Shown here in pieces: positions 17,056-27,182 of a DNA stretch of 33,730 nt. Source of the stretch: Pseudobdellovibrionaceae bacterium (lineage in GTDB: Bacteria > Bdellovibrionota > Bdellovibrionia > Bdellovibrionales > UBA1609); NCBI GenBank assembly GCA_030591685.1, contig JAUVAX010000028.1:1-33730 (forward strand), in the 5' to 3' direction. Positions within the stretch are counted from its first letter, which is position 1. Each line of letters begins with the position of its first letter. Below the pieces are notes generated by a model. That model was not told the DNA's origin. It did not search any database and saw nothing but the letters and a program-made list of their open reading frames with translations. Position numbers and translations under genes: made by a program.

Positions 17056-17706
17056 TTAACCAACAGATTTTGATGTCCCGCCGGTGCTACCAAAACCGCC
17101 CTCACCGCGAGCCGTTTCAGAGAGGTTTTCGTTGAGCTGAAATTCAGCCTGAACAACGGGGCACAACACTAACTGTGCCACTCGGTGGTTCTCTTCAATA
17201 ACAACGTCCTCTTGGCCTAAATTAATTAATATAATTTTAACTTCACCCCTATAGTCAGCGTCAATAGTACCGGGCGAGTTTACTAGTGAAATACCCTGTT
17301 TAATGGCCCAACCACTTCTGGGTCGCGCTTGTATTTCATAACCCTTAGGTATTTCAAAACTTAAGCCTGTGGGTATTAATTGCCGCTCCCCGGGCTTTAG
17401 AGTTATTTCTCCATTTTCTAACTGCGCTCTAACATCAATACCACTGGCAAACTCAGTTTCATAGACAGGCAAATCACCTTTAAAGTTCTCAAGAGTTTTT
17501 ATTTTAACAATTAACTTTCTCTCTGATTGTATTTCACTTAATTTATCACTCACAGTCTCTTTTACAAAGCCCTCAATAGATTGTAAAAAACCCTTAAGCT
17601 GTTTGTCTACAATTGGGTTTTCTTTAATGCTACTTTCAATGTAAGCACCTAGCATTGTTGCAACACCCTCAAAACGACTTGTAATTTCTTTGACATTAAT
17701 TTTCAT
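17056..17706 (-). CDS. dut: dUTPase with an unusual N-terminal extension
   Basis: Hydrolyses dUTP to dUMP and PPi, keeping uracil out of DNA. All five trimeric-dUTPase motifs are present: ASGIDVRA (87-94), PRSGWA (129-134), GTIDADYRGE (146-155), RVAQLVLCPV (175-184) and GEGGFGSTG (201-209). The family is normally ~150 residues. Here about 65 extra residues precede the domain and are predicted helical and amphipathic. The long start is well supported by AGAGGAG at correct spacing, and there is no internal ATG near the usual start. Last gene of the rimP superoperon; it converges with the Yip1-like gene. The enzymatic assignment is firm; the extension's role is unknown. Confidence 0.94.
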   Translation of the reverse strand: MKINVKEITSRFEGVATMLGAYIESSIKENPIVDKQLKGFLQSIEGFVKETVSDKLSEIQSERKLIVKIKTLENFKGDLPVYETEFASGIDVRAQLENGEITLKPGERQLIPTGLSFEIPKGYEIQARPRSGWAIKQGISLVNSPGTIDADYRGEVKIILINLGQEDVVIEENHRVAQLVLCPVVQAEFQLNENLSETARGEGGFGSTGGTSKSVG

Positions 17707-17746
17707 AAACTCTCCTCTTTAAAATAGCTTTTTAGTAAAAAATAAA

Positions 17747-18994
17747 TCAACGATCACCTAAGGTTAAAACACCCATCTTATTTACATCTAAAAAATCATC
17801 GATATAGTCATTCACTGAGCCTACATCAACGGCGTCTATTTCAGATAAAATCTGCTCTACTGGGCGATAACTTTTAAAAATCATCTCATTAACGGCTAAA
17901 CTAGTCATTCGGTTTTCGATATCATCGGCCCCTAATACTATTTGTCCTTGAACTTGTTTTTTAAAAAACTCTAACTCTCTTTTTGAAATACCTTTTTTAT
18001 TTAAAACCTCAATCTCTTTATAAAATGCACCAATGACCTTTTCTAGGTACTCGTTACTTGTCCCGGCATATAAAGTTAATAGGCCCGTATCAGTAAATGT
18101 ATTTAAATAACTATAAACAGAGTACACCCAGCCTGTTTTTTCACGTACTTTTTGGTACAATCGTGAGGTCATCCCCCCACCCATAATCGCATTTAACATA
18201 TAAGCGTCAAAGCGACGAGAATCTTTGTACCCCACAGACGGAAACCCCATAAGAACATGAAGCTGCTCTGATGGCTTAGGCTCATGCTTTACAAAGACAT
18301 TGGGCCTTAATGGCTTTTTTCTTTTTTTAGGGGGGACGGCAAAACCTCTTGAGAGGTTACGTTTACATAACCGAACCACTTCGTCGTGATCCACATCACC
18401 AGCCACAGCCACAATTAAATTTTTACCTCTATAGTGAGAACGGTAAAACTCATTCACCTTAGATTTTGTCATTTTTTTTAAACTGGTTTCAGTACCTAAT
18501 ATAGGGAGCCCCAGTTTATTGCCTTTAAAGGAGTGCTCGAAGAAGAGGTCAAAAATATACTCCTCTAACTCATCTGAGGACATGTCAATTTCTTGTAACA
18601 CCACCTCGCGCTCTTTATTAAAATCTTCATTTGTACACTGAGCCCCAGATACTAAGTCTGATAAAATATCTATACTCAGCGGCAAATGCTCACGCAAGCT
18701 TGTGGTGTGAAAACAAGTGTACTCTCTTGTTGTATAGGCATTTAAATCACCGCCAACACTTTCAAGTGACTGGGCTATTTGTAAACCTGATCTTTTTTTT
18801 GTACCCTTAAAAACAAGATGCTCTAAAAAATGAGCCGCACCTGTCATACTTGAGGGCTCGTCACGAGTGCCAATTTTAATAAAAATAGACGCACAAGTGG
18901 CTCGAGTGTTCGGGTGGTGCTCAGTGACCACCACGACGCCATTTTTTAGGACCGTTTTTTTAAATGTTGGTTTGTAATCGTAAACCTTTATCAT
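17747..18994 (-). CDS. M16-family zinc peptidase (processing-peptidase-like)
   Basis: Inverted zinc site HFLEH (55-59) with the distal glutamate in VVLQEI (about 135), typical of M16 peptidases related to mitochondrial processing peptidase and bacterial PepR/YmxG. The C-terminal half contains the inactive-lobe signature GGGMTSRLYQKVREKTGWVY. The length of 415 matches the single-chain bacterial form, which acts as a dimer. Two bases separate its ATG from the pnp stop codon, and pnp followed by an M16 peptidase and dut is a common bacterial order. Substrate unknown; probably cytoplasmic since no signal peptide is present. Confidence 0.92.
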   Translation of the reverse strand: MIKVYDYKPTFKKTVLKNGVVVVTEHHPNTRATCASIFIKIGTRDEPSSMTGAAHFLEHLVFKGTKKRSGLQIAQSLESVGGDLNAYTTREYTCFHTTSLREHLPLSIDILSDLVSGAQCTNEDFNKEREVVLQEIDMSSDELEEYIFDLFFEHSFKGNKLGLPILGTETSLKKMTKSKVNEFYRSHYRGKNLIVAVAGDVDHDEVVRLCKRNLSRGFAVPPKKRKKPLRPNVFVKHEPKPSEQLHVLMGFPSVGYKDSRRFDAYMLNAIMGGGMTSRLYQKVREKTGWVYSVYSYLNTFTDTGLLTLYAGTSNEYLEKVIGAFYKEIEVLNKKGISKRELEFFKKQVQGQIVLGADDIENRMTSLAVNEMIFKSYRPVEQILSEIDAVDVGSVNDYIDDFLDVNKMGVLTLGDR

Positions 18995-18997
18995 TAA

Positions 18998-21106
18998 TTA
19001 ATGCGTCTCTGGCTTATCCAATAAAGCTTTTCGGCTTAATTTAATTCTACCAGCCCGGTCTACGTCTAACACTTTTACGTCTATTTCATCACCCTCAGCG
19101 AGTACATCGGTAACACTTCTCACTCGCTCATGAGCAATTTCAGAAATGTGTAATAATCCGCTTGTATTAGGTAAGACTTCAACAAAAGCTCCAAAGTCAG
19201 TAATTTTTACGACTTTACCTTTATAAGTAGCCCCCACCTCAGCTTCAGCAATAATGTCATTAATAATTTGAATCGCTTTTTCACTCGCCTTTGGGTCGCT
19301 AGAGGCCACATGTACAGTGCCATCATCGTCAATATTAATTTTAACGCCCGTTTGCTCAACAATACCCTTAATAACCTTACCACCAGCACCAATGATATCT
19401 TTTATTTTTTCAGTCTTAACTTTAAACGTAATGATTTTTGGCGCATACTTTGAAATCTCACCACGCGGGGTGCTAATGACCTCTTCCATTTTTGTTAAAA
19501 TATGATTACGACCCTCGCGAGCTTGCTCTAAGGCCTCTTCAATCACATCAAAACTTATAGAGTCTACTTTCATGTCCATTTGTAGAGCTGTGATACCCTC
19601 ACGAGTACCAGCCACTTTAAAGTCCATATCTCCTAAGTGATCTTCATCACCTAAAATATCAGAGAGCACAGCATATCTGTCGCCATCAGTAATTAGACCC
19701 ATGGCTATACCTGCCACGTTTCCTTTAATGGGCACACCAGCGTCTAGTAATGCCATTGTGCCGGCGCACACTGTACCCATTGAACTTGAACCGTTAGATT
19801 CTAAAACTTCACCCACAATACGAGTGACATATGGAAAGTCCTCTTGTGAAGGCATAACAGCCTCTAAAGAACGCTCTGCTAAAAAGCCATGACCAATCTC
19901 TCTACGAGACTGCCCACCCATGCGTCCGGTCTCTCCTACACAAAATGGTGGGAAATTGTAATGAAGCATAAATGATTTTTTGATAGTTCCATATAAAGCA
20001 TCTATATATTGCTCATCTGACCCGGTACCAAGGGTTACAGTACCTAAAACTTGAGTCTCACCTCGTGTAAACAGGGCTGAACCATGCGCTCTTGGCAACA
20101 ACTCAACCTCACAAGTGACCTGTCTGATGTCTTTAGAGCTACGCCCATCAATACGAACGCCTGTGTCTAAAACTAAATTACGAGCTAAATCATATTTTAA
20201 ACTTCCGACTATGGCCCCTAAATCTTTTGCACATAAAGCTTTTTGCTCGCTACTCTCAATGGTGTCTACAAATTTGGCCTGAGCCTCAGCTTTGGCCACA
20301 TCAACAGCGCTATATCTTTTAAGCTTATCTTTAATGCCTAAGGCCTCTTTTATTTTAGGTGATAAAAATTCTTCGACCTGTGACTTGAAATCAGTATTTA
20401 TTTGACGAGGCGCGAACTCTCGCTTTGGCACAGAGCCCACTTTTTCACGAAGTTCATCTTGAGCGTCAAAAATAACCCCCAACTGCTCATGACCAAATTT
20501 TAAAGCCTCTAAAGCATCTGTCTCAGAAATAAAACCAGACTCTCCCTCAACCATTGAAATACCACGACGTGTGCCTGAGACGATTAAACTAATGTCTGAG
20601 TTTTCTAAGTCTTCAACACTAGGGTTACCGACCATTTTACCATCTATGCGAGCCACATGAATAGTGGCATTTGGTCCATCAAAAGGGATGTCACTAATAT
20701 GAAGTGCCGTGGAGGCTCCGATACTGGCTAGAACCTCTACAGGGAACGTTCCATCAGCGCTCACAACAGTCGCTACAATTTGAGTTTCAAAGTTATATCC
20801 CTCGGGGAACAAAGGTCTCAAAGGTCTATCAATTAAACGACAGGTTAAAATTTGTAACGTCGAAGGGCGACCTTCACGCTTAAAATAACCACCAGGTATT
20901 TTACCTGTAGCGTAGAACTTTTCTACGTATTCAACCGTTAGGGGGAAAAAGTCTAACCCAGACTCTCTTTTACTCGAAACTACAGACACTAATACAGCGT
21001 TATCGCCACATCGGACCATTACTGTTCCGTTAGCTTGTTTTGCCATAAGGCCGGTTTCTATTGAAATTTCTTTACCGGCAAAAGAGGTTGTTACCGTTTG
21101 TTTCAT
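18998..21106 (-). CDS. pnp: Polynucleotide phosphorylase
   Basis: Phosphorolytic 3'-5' exoribonuclease of the degradosome class. Two RNase PH-like cores (the second with RSSKDIRQVTCEVELLPR and GTGSDEQYID...), then a KH domain with DIIGAGGKVIKGI, and a C-terminal S1 domain with TDFGAFVEVLPNTSGLLHIS. The length of 702 is typical. AAGGAG lies 8 bases before the ATG. It follows rpsO across a hairpin terminator, the classic rpsO-pnp arrangement in which RNA processing between the genes controls PNPase amount. Confidence 0.97.
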   Translation of the reverse strand: MKQTVTTSFAGKEISIETGLMAKQANGTVMVRCGDNAVLVSVVSSKRESGLDFFPLTVEYVEKFYATGKIPGGYFKREGRPSTLQILTCRLIDRPLRPLFPEGYNFETQIVATVVSADGTFPVEVLASIGASTALHISDIPFDGPNATIHVARIDGKMVGNPSVEDLENSDISLIVSGTRRGISMVEGESGFISETDALEALKFGHEQLGVIFDAQDELREKVGSVPKREFAPRQINTDFKSQVEEFLSPKIKEALGIKDKLKRYSAVDVAKAEAQAKFVDTIESSEQKALCAKDLGAIVGSLKYDLARNLVLDTGVRIDGRSSKDIRQVTCEVELLPRAHGSALFTRGETQVLGTVTLGTGSDEQYIDALYGTIKKSFMLHYNFPPFCVGETGRMGGQSRREIGHGFLAERSLEAVMPSQEDFPYVTRIVGEVLESNGSSSMGTVCAGTMALLDAGVPIKGNVAGIAMGLITDGDRYAVLSDILGDEDHLGDMDFKVAGTREGITALQMDMKVDSISFDVIEEALEQAREGRNHILTKMEEVISTPRGEISKYAPKIITFKVKTEKIKDIIGAGGKVIKGIVEQTGVKINIDDDGTVHVASSDPKASEKAIQIINDIIAEAEVGATYKGKVVKITDFGAFVEVLPNTSGLLHISEIAHERVRSVTDVLAEGDEIDVKVLDVDRAGRIKLSRKALLDKPETH

Positions 21107-21150
21107 TCTATCTCCTTAAAAAATTTTTTTTACTTAGATGGTGAAAATTT

Positions 21151-21183
21151 AAAAGCCACTTAAGTTTAAGTAAGTGGCCTTTT
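21151..21183 (-). terminator. rpsO-pnp intergenic hairpin terminator
   Basis: GCCACTTA (21155-21162) pairs with TAAGTGGC (21171-21178). On the minus strand the stem is followed by CTTTTAAATTTT. It ends the rpsO message, with read-through feeding pnp; the flanking A- and T-runs make it partly bidirectional. Confidence 0.7.
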
Positions 21184-21195
21184 GACTTGTTGAAT

Positions 21196-21465
21196 TTATT
21201 TTCTTAAGCCTAGGCCTGAAAGCATCTTTTGATACCCCTCTGGCTTTGTGCGCTTAAGATAGTCTAGCAACTTACGACGGCGATTAACCATTCGCACTAA
21301 ACCTCGTCGGCTATGATGATCTTTTTTGTTTTCTTTAAAATGGCCCGTAAGTTGGGTGATGCGTTCTGTGAGCAAAGCGATTTGCACTTCAGAGCTACCA
21401 GTGTCCAGTTCGGATAAACAATATTTTTGTACTACTTCTGATTTATTTTCTCTTGATAATGCCAT
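21196..21465 (-). CDS. rpsO: 30S ribosomal protein S15
   Basis: An 89-residue protein with the full S15 pattern: [19 protein letters not shown], then [20 protein letters not shown] and the final LGLRK. S15 binds the three-way junction of 16S rRNA early in 30S assembly and often represses its own mRNA. AAAGGGAG stands 8 bases upstream of the ATG. It is separated from truB by 127 bases that contain its own promoter, and from pnp by a terminator. Confidence 0.98.
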   Translation of the reverse strand: MALSRENKSEVVQKYCLSELDTGSSEVQIALLTERITQLTGHFKENKKDHHSRRGLVRMVNRRRKLLDYLKRTKPEGYQKMLSGLGLRK

Positions 21466-21537
21466 GACTACTCCCTTTAAAAGTCACCCCAATAAAAACG
21501 TTTGGCTTTCGTTACTCAGAGCTTTGATTTTCAGCTG

Positions 21538-21566
21538 AAATTACTTATATTTACACTATTCGTCAA
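21538..21566 (-). promoter_or_regulatory. Sigma-70-like promoter of rpsO
   Basis: TTGACG (21566-21561), a 17-base spacer, then TAATTT (21543-21538). The predicted ~65-base leader is long enough for S15 autoregulation. Confidence 0.5.
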
Positions 21567-21592
21567 GCACTTAAATCCCACTCTTAAATGTA

Positions 21593-22540
21593 TTATTTGG
21601 GCTTAAATACCCGTCTTATTTTCAACCCAGAGTCAGGCCGTGCCTCCAGTAAACATAATAAACGGCCCGTCTCCCCACTAAGGACCCGAACCCCTATTGT
21701 GATCCCCTCAGCTATGGCCTTTTTTTGCTCAACAATAAGCCTTCTATTGAGGTCATGAGACACCTGACCATTTAGAAGCAGCGTTTCATTTTTACCCTTT
21801 ATCGTCACTGTAGGCCAAGCATTTAAACAGTTCTCAAGAGTCATAAAACTACCCTTCAGACGCAAATATAAGGCCTTGTCATCTAGCGACTCTCCACACA
21901 TAGCTTTAAGGGCTTCTACTGAAGTCGAATTTTCAATTTTAAAGTGACTCGACTCTGTCCTTCTAAGTGTGGTTAGGTGACCTCCACACTTCAGAAGCTC
22001 ACCGATATAACTGCCCCAAGCCCTTATGTAGCCCCCTTTTTTACAACTTAGGCTCACTTTAAGAGTGCTCTCAGCCGCCTCTAACAGCTGAACATTATAA
22101 AAATGCATCACACGCTTAGGGGTTTCAAACACTTCATTTTGGCGAGCTTTATTGTATAGCTTTTGCCCCTGAACTTTAACCGCCGAAAATCTAGGTACAT
22201 TGAGCTCTAGAGCCCCTTGCGCCCGATCTACAGCTGACTTAATTTGCTCAAAAGACAAATCTACTAAAGACTCCGAAACAACTTGGCCCGTATTGTCTAA
22301 GGTGTCCGTTTGAACCCCAAGTTTGACCTCTGTAATGTAAGATTTATCTCCATCTCTTAGGTAATCAGAGATCTTAGTCGCCTCGCCGATAAGAAGGATC
22401 AACAACCCTGTAGCAAAAGGGTCCAGTGTGCCAGCATGACCGACAGACTTAATATTAAAAGCCTTTCTAACAATGCTCACAACATCATGGCTTGTTATAC
22501 CCGCTGGTTTATCAACCAGCAAAACACCATTTAAACTCAT
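21593..22540 (-). CDS. truB: tRNA pseudouridine-55 synthase
   Basis: Isomerises U55 in the T-loop of tRNAs. N-terminal LVDKPAGITSHDV and the catalytic-aspartate motif GHAGTLDPFATGLL (Asp40); further KISDYL, VPRFSAVKVQGQKLYNKAR and a C-terminal PUA-like region. The length of 315 is typical. The ATG overlaps the rbfA TGA (ATGA), so it is coupled to rbfA as in many bacteria. Confidence 0.96.
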   Translation of the reverse strand: MSLNGVLLVDKPAGITSHDVVSIVRKAFNIKSVGHAGTLDPFATGLLILLIGEATKISDYLRDGDKSYITEVKLGVQTDTLDNTGQVVSESLVDLSFEQIKSAVDRAQGALELNVPRFSAVKVQGQKLYNKARQNEVFETPKRVMHFYNVQLLEAAESTLKVSLSCKKGGYIRAWGSYIGELLKCGGHLTTLRRTESSHFKIENSTSVEALKAMCGESLDDKALYLRLKGSFMTLENCLNAWPTVTIKGKNETLLLNGQVSHDLNRRLIVEQKKAIAEGITIGVRVLSGETGRLLCLLEARPDSGLKIRRVFKPK

Positions 22541-22896
22541 GAATTTTGGCTCGATATACCCTGTAGGATTTTTTCTATTTTTAAAACTTGATCATAAGAC
22601 TTATCTATATAAAATTTTATTTTAGGGCAAAATCTGGACCTTAACTTAGTATGAATATGCTTTTGTAACCTATAGGCCTCAGACTGTAGACCTTCTAAAT
22701 CTTCATCCTCATGGCCTTCAGCTCCCATAAAATGAACATAAACTTTTGCATTCCTTAAGTCGGGGCTCACTTGAACCCTCGTGACCGTGGGCAGACCCGC
22801 TAAATGCACCTTAAGACCCATCATTACATATTCAGCAGATAACTGACGGACTTCTTTTTCAAATCTCTGTACTCTTCGTGATACTTCCTCGGGCAT
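22537..22896 (-). CDS. rbfA: Ribosome-binding factor A
   Basis: A 119-residue KH-like cold-adaptation factor that binds the immature 30S near helix 1 of 16S rRNA. Features: SRRVQRFEKEVRQL at the start, VTRVQVSPDLRNAKVYVHFMG in the centre, KHIHTKLRSRFCPKIKFYID near the end. AAAGGAAAG precedes the ATG. It sits between infB (19-base gap) and truB (4-base overlap), the canonical order. Confidence 0.96.
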   Translation of the reverse strand: MPEEVSRRVQRFEKEVRQLSAEYVMMGLKVHLAGLPTVTRVQVSPDLRNAKVYVHFMGAEGHEDEDLEGLQSEAYRLQKHIHTKLRSRFCPKIKFYIDKSYDQVLKIEKILQGISSQNS

Positions 22897-22915
22897 AAAA
22901 ACTTTCCTTTATACT

Positions 22916-25573
22916 TTAATCATCAAGTGTTCTTGCTACTTCTTTCACTTCGTAAGCTTCTATGATGTCCCCAACCTTAATATCATTATAATTCTCTATC
23001 CCTAATCCACATTCGTAGCCCGCTATGACCTCTTTGGCGTCATCTTTAAAGCGCTTTAAGCTCCCTAAAATACCGTCATAAACGACCTTACTATCTCTCA
23101 CTAAACGGACCTGACAGCCGCGAGTAATTTTACCCTCAACAACCGAGCTCCCTGCAATGAGTCCCATTTTTGGTACGCTAAAGGTCTCTCTCACCTCGGC
23201 AGATCCCAATTGGCTTTCAACCCTATCAGGGGCCAATAAACCACCCATGGCTTTTTTAATCTCATCTAAAAGCTCATAAATAATTTTGTAGCATTTAATT
23301 TCAACACCCTTTTGTTTAGCCAACAATTGAGCCTTTGTGTCTGGTCGAACGTTAAACCCAATAACTAAGCCACCAGATGTGCTTGCGAGTAAAATATCCG
23401 ACTCAGTAACACCACCCACAGCTGTATGAATGACTTTAACTTTAACCTCATCAGTTGCGATTTTTTCAAATGAAGATTTAATAGCCTCTAAACTACCGGC
23501 CACATCACCTTTTAAAATAACGGGCAATTCACTTACGGCTCCTGATTTTACTTTTGCAAACAATAGATCTAATGACATTTTAGAGTTAGGCACCTCGCTG
23601 GCGACTATTTTTTTACTTCGTGCCTCTACGAGTAGTTTGGCCTGGGCCTCATCTTTACAAACATCAAAGCCGTCTCCTGCAGCAGGAGCGGCACTTAAAC
23701 CCGTTATTTCAATGGGTCGACCGGGGCCAATCTCTTTAACCCTTTGGCCACGATCGTTACTCATGGCTCTAATTTTACCAACAATAAGGCCGGCGGCTAC
23801 AATATCACCCACTCTGACTGTTCCATCTTGAACAAGTAACGAGGCTACGGAGCCTCGGCCCTTTTCAACTCTAGCTTCAATAATGGTACCCATGCCTGAA
23901 CGCTTTGGGTTGGCCTTTAGCTCTAGAATTTCAGCCTGTAAGCTTATTTGCTCTAATAACTCTTTAATGCCATCGCCTTTAAGGGCAGAGACTTCACAAA
24001 ATATAGTACTCCCCCCCCATTCTTCAGAGACAAGTTCATACTCAGTTAACTGCTGCTTAATGCGTTCAATATTTGCCTGAGGCTTATCTATTTTATTAAT
24101 AGCTACGATAATTGGCACCTCAGCAGCCTTTGCATGACTAATGGCTTCTGCTGTTTGAGGCATCACACCATCATCTGCAGCGACAACAATAATAACTATA
24201 TCTGTAACGTTAGCACCTCTCTCACGCATTGTTGTAAACGCCTCGTGACCAGGAGTATCTATAAAAGTAACATCCCCTATTTCGGTCTTCACCTCATAGG
24301 CACCAATATGCTGAGTAATGCCCCCGGCTTCAGCCGAAGCCACATCGGCTTTACGAATTGAATCAAGTAACGTAGTTTTACCATGATCAACATGGCCCAT
24401 TACTGTGACAACAGGAGGTCTTGCTATTTTTTCAGCCTCTAAGTCGCCAAAGGCAACTGTTTGCGCCATGTCCTCTTCGGTTTTAAATAGTGTTTCGGCC
24501 TCAAAACCAAACTCTGATACAATCAATGAGACCGTGTCAAAATCTAGCATGGAGTTCATGTTTGCCATCTCTCCATTTTTTACCAATGCTTTTATGAGCT
24601 GAGGAGCCTTAATTTTTAATTGCAGAGCTAAATCAGACACTGAAATATCTTCGTACATTTTAACAACTCGTTTTGATGCTTTTGGGGTAGTGAGTTGAGT
24701 TTTTTTAGAGTCTCCTCTTAAAACCACCCTCTTTTTCTTAGGTTGAAATATAACTTCGCGCTTTTTGAAATCTGAGGAGGTGAAGGTTTTAGTCACTCTC
24801 TCCTCTTTACCGGCGCGTCTTTTTCGCTCTTCTCTTCTTTTTTCTTCTTCAGAGGCCGTTGAAGTTGTAGGGGCAACAAAACCTGTCCTTATATTACCAC
24901 GAACATTAGTTCTCGAAGCAGGAGCAACCCCCATTTTAGGGGGCAATGCAGAGGAAGCCCCCGCAGCCCCAGGGCGATTATGCGTGCGAGCAGGAGTACT
25001 CACCGTTGGCAAATCAATTTTACCAACAATACTGCGGCCCATTTTTGGTATGGCTGTTTTTTTAGCACTACCGGATTCAGAGGCCTCTGTTGATTCTTCA
25101 GTGGTTACTTCAGGTTGAGATAATGCCGCCTCTTCGCGCTGTTTAGCCTCAAGAGCCAAGCGCTCTTCTTTTTCTTGAATAGCTGAGGCTTTTCGTCGAA
25201 TAACTGTTTTCTTTTGAGCTGTCTCTTCAACAACTGCAACTTTTGCGGCCACTTTTTTAGTGACCTTTTTAGTGATAGTTTTTTTAACTACCGTCTTCTT
25301 TTTAGTGACCGCTTTTTTGGCCACCTTCTTTTTAGCAACACTTTTTTTAGCGACACTCTTTTTGGCCACTTTCTTTTTAGCGGCCTTCTTTTTTACCTTC
25401 TTTGAAGAGCTTTCGTCCTCTAATCTACGGTTTATCTCATCAATCAAACCTTCATCTAAAGAGGCCATATGACTTTTAACCGGCAAGTCCCAGGATCTAA
25501 TTTTATCCATTAAAGCTAATGTTTCCATACCAATTTGCTTTGCAAATTCATATACTTTTGTTACTTCGCTCAC
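22916..25573 (-). CDS. infB: Translation initiation factor IF-2 with Lys/Ala-rich N-terminal region
   Basis: GTPase that brings initiator tRNA to the 30S subunit. An IF2-N domain lies at 2-35. A Lys/Ala repeat segment spans about 55-113 (variants of VAKK), followed by a charged linker and a second IF2-N-type domain (~308-360). The G-domain has GHVDHGKT (393-400), DTPGHEAF and NKID, followed by domains II, III and IV. The length of 885 is typical for forms with a long N-terminus. I start it at the GTG at 25573, spaced 5 bases after AAGGAGT; a GTG two codons earlier sits too close to that site. The repeat segment is known from delta-proteobacterial-type IF2; its role is not settled. Confidence 0.96.
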   Translation of the reverse strand: MSEVTKVYEFAKQIGMETLALMDKIRSWDLPVKSHMASLDEGLIDEINRRLEDESSSKKVKKKAAKKKVAKKSVAKKSVAKKKVAKKAVTKKKTVVKKTITKKVTKKVAAKVAVVEETAQKKTVIRRKASAIQEKEERLALEAKQREEAALSQPEVTTEESTEASESGSAKKTAIPKMGRSIVGKIDLPTVSTPARTHNRPGAAGASSALPPKMGVAPASRTNVRGNIRTGFVAPTTSTASEEEKRREERKRRAGKEERVTKTFTSSDFKKREVIFQPKKKRVVLRGDSKKTQLTTPKASKRVVKMYEDISVSDLALQLKIKAPQLIKALVKNGEMANMNSMLDFDTVSLIVSEFGFEAETLFKTEEDMAQTVAFGDLEAEKIARPPVVTVMGHVDHGKTTLLDSIRKADVASAEAGGITQHIGAYEVKTEIGDVTFIDTPGHEAFTTMRERGANVTDIVIIVVAADDGVMPQTAEAISHAKAAEVPIIVAINKIDKPQANIERIKQQLTEYELVSEEWGGSTIFCEVSALKGDGIKELLEQISLQAEILELKANPKRSGMGTIIEARVEKGRGSVASLLVQDGTVRVGDIVAAGLIVGKIRAMSNDRGQRVKEIGPGRPIEITGLSAAPAAGDGFDVCKDEAQAKLLVEARSKKIVASEVPNSKMSLDLLFAKVKSGAVSELPVILKGDVAGSLEAIKSSFEKIATDEVKVKVIHTAVGGVTESDILLASTSGGLVIGFNVRPDTKAQLLAKQKGVEIKCYKIIYELLDEIKKAMGGLLAPDRVESQLGSAEVRETFSVPKMGLIAGSSVVEGKITRGCQVRLVRDSKVVYDGILGSLKRFKDDAKEVIAGYECGLGIENYNDIKVGDIIEAYEVKEVARTLDD

Positions 25574-25642
25574 TTGCACTCCTTGTTTTCATAAAAACAG
25601 TCTTCAAAATAATTTTACTTTTAAACAGGTCACCCTACTGAC

Positions 25643-27181
25643 TTATTTAGCCTTTTCACTCTCAGTTGTCGCCGGCGCATCATCTCCAGATTTACTTACT
25701 AGACCCTCAGCCTCTGGCTGATCCACTTTTTTGTCATCGTCGTTAGACCCTTCAGCAGAGTCTGCCTCAACAGTCTCCTCAGGAGTTTCAGTATTTAGGG
25801 CCGCAAGCTCCTGCTGCAATCTTTCATCGGCTTGTTCTTTAACCGATCCGCTGCCTGTAGACTTCCCGGGGGTAACTACTGTTTTTGTCGACTCAGGGGC
25901 TTTTGGCATTTCTTTACCCTCTTTTTCATAACTATCAACAAGTTCTTGAGCTTTTTTAATAAGCTCGGTCGCCTTTGCTTCTTCTTCGTAACCAGGGATC
26001 ACTTGTACTTCAATGACAGCTGAATCAGAAATATCCTGCACACCATTAAAACCAGATTGGTAAATATTTTGAGCCATTGTTTCAGACATGCCAGGTAAAA
26101 GCATAAGGTTAAAAATACACTCAGCTGTTTTTTGAGCAATCGCACTGTCAGAGGTTATATCTAGTCTCCAACCAGTTAATTTAGCTGCAAGGCGGACATT
26201 TTGCCCTCTTTTACCAATAGCTAAACTTAGTTGGGCATCAGGGACAACCACTTCCATTTCTCTACGTTCTTCGTCAATAAATACTTTAGAAATTTCAGCC
26301 GGCGCAAGAGCATTACATACAAAGCGAGCGACATCTTCATCCCATACAACAATATCAATTTTTTCTCCAGAGAGCTCTGAAACAATATTTTGCACTCTTG
26401 ACCCCTTCATACCAACACAGGCCCCGACAGGGTCCACAGAAGGGTCAGAAGAAGTCACCGCAATTTTAGCCCTTTGACCGGGCTCTCTAGCCACTGCTTT
26501 TATTTCAACAATTCCATCATAAACTTCAGGCACTTCTATTTCAAAAAGCTTTATGAGATAGTCTTCTCCGGCTCGGGTCATAATAATCTGAGGACCTCTG
26601 TTAGTTTGGCGTACGTCAGAGATAAACCCTTGTATCCGATCACCCGGTTTAAAAACCTCACCCTGAATTTGCTCTCTAGGGGGGATGTGCGCCTCAATAC
26701 GCCCCAAATCCACAACAATACTTCGTCTCTCCACACGCCTTGCAATACCAGAGGCGATGTCACCTTTTCTTGTTTCAAATTCATTAAAAATAATTTCTCT
26801 TTCAGCATCTCTAACTTTTTGAATTATAATTTGTTTTGCTGTTTGTGCAGCTATACGCCCTAAATCTGACGAATCTAGCTTAGCCCCAATAGAGTCATGC
26901 AGTTGTGCTTCAGGGTCGAGGACTAAAGCCTCACTCAGTTTTATCTCAACCTCTTCGTCTACAAAGTCTTTATCCGGGACAACTTCTTTAAACTCAAAAA
27001 GTTCAACATCACCAGCTTCATCGTTGTACTGAGCTTCAATCTCTCTGTAAGTTCCATATTTCTTTCTTACAGCGACGAGCATACCTTGAACAACGGCATC
27101 AACAATAACCTGCTTATCAATGCCTTTTTCTTTACCCACTTGATCTATAATTTTACTTAAACTTGAAAACGTATCCGCCAT
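25643..27181 (-). CDS. nusA: Transcription termination/antitermination factor NusA
   Basis: From the ATG at 27181, preceded by AGAGGAAG inside the rimP tail, the product has 512 residues. A longer frame upstream only overlaps rimP. Domains in order: NTD binding RNA polymerase (1-~130), S1 ([20 protein letters not shown]...), KH1 with [13 protein letters not shown]2 with [13 protein letters not shown], then a single helix-hairpin-helix-like repeat ([18 protein letters not shown]). An acidic, Ser/Glu/Asp-rich tail covers the last ~95 residues. NusA slows RNA polymerase and helps hairpins terminate. It follows rimP by one base. Confidence 0.97.
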   Translation of the reverse strand: MADTFSSLSKIIDQVGKEKGIDKQVIVDAVVQGMLVAVRKKYGTYREIEAQYNDEAGDVELFEFKEVVPDKDFVDEEVEIKLSEALVLDPEAQLHDSIGAKLDSSDLGRIAAQTAKQIIIQKVRDAEREIIFNEFETRKGDIASGIARRVERRSIVVDLGRIEAHIPPREQIQGEVFKPGDRIQGFISDVRQTNRGPQIIMTRAGEDYLIKLFEIEVPEVYDGIVEIKAVAREPGQRAKIAVTSSDPSVDPVGACVGMKGSRVQNIVSELSGEKIDIVVWDEDVARFVCNALAPAEISKVFIDEERREMEVVVPDAQLSLAIGKRGQNVRLAAKLTGWRLDITSDSAIAQKTAECIFNLMLLPGMSETMAQNIYQSGFNGVQDISDSAVIEVQVIPGYEEEAKATELIKKAQELVDSYEKEGKEMPKAPESTKTVVTPGKSTGSGSVKEQADERLQQELAALNTETPEETVEADSAEGSNDDDKKVDQPEAEGLVSKSGDDAPATTESEKAK

Positions 27182-27182
27182 T

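Noticed and set aside
24765-25118. Plus-strand open frame opposite infB
   Set aside because: It is an antisense shadow of the low-complexity infB linker with no independent support.
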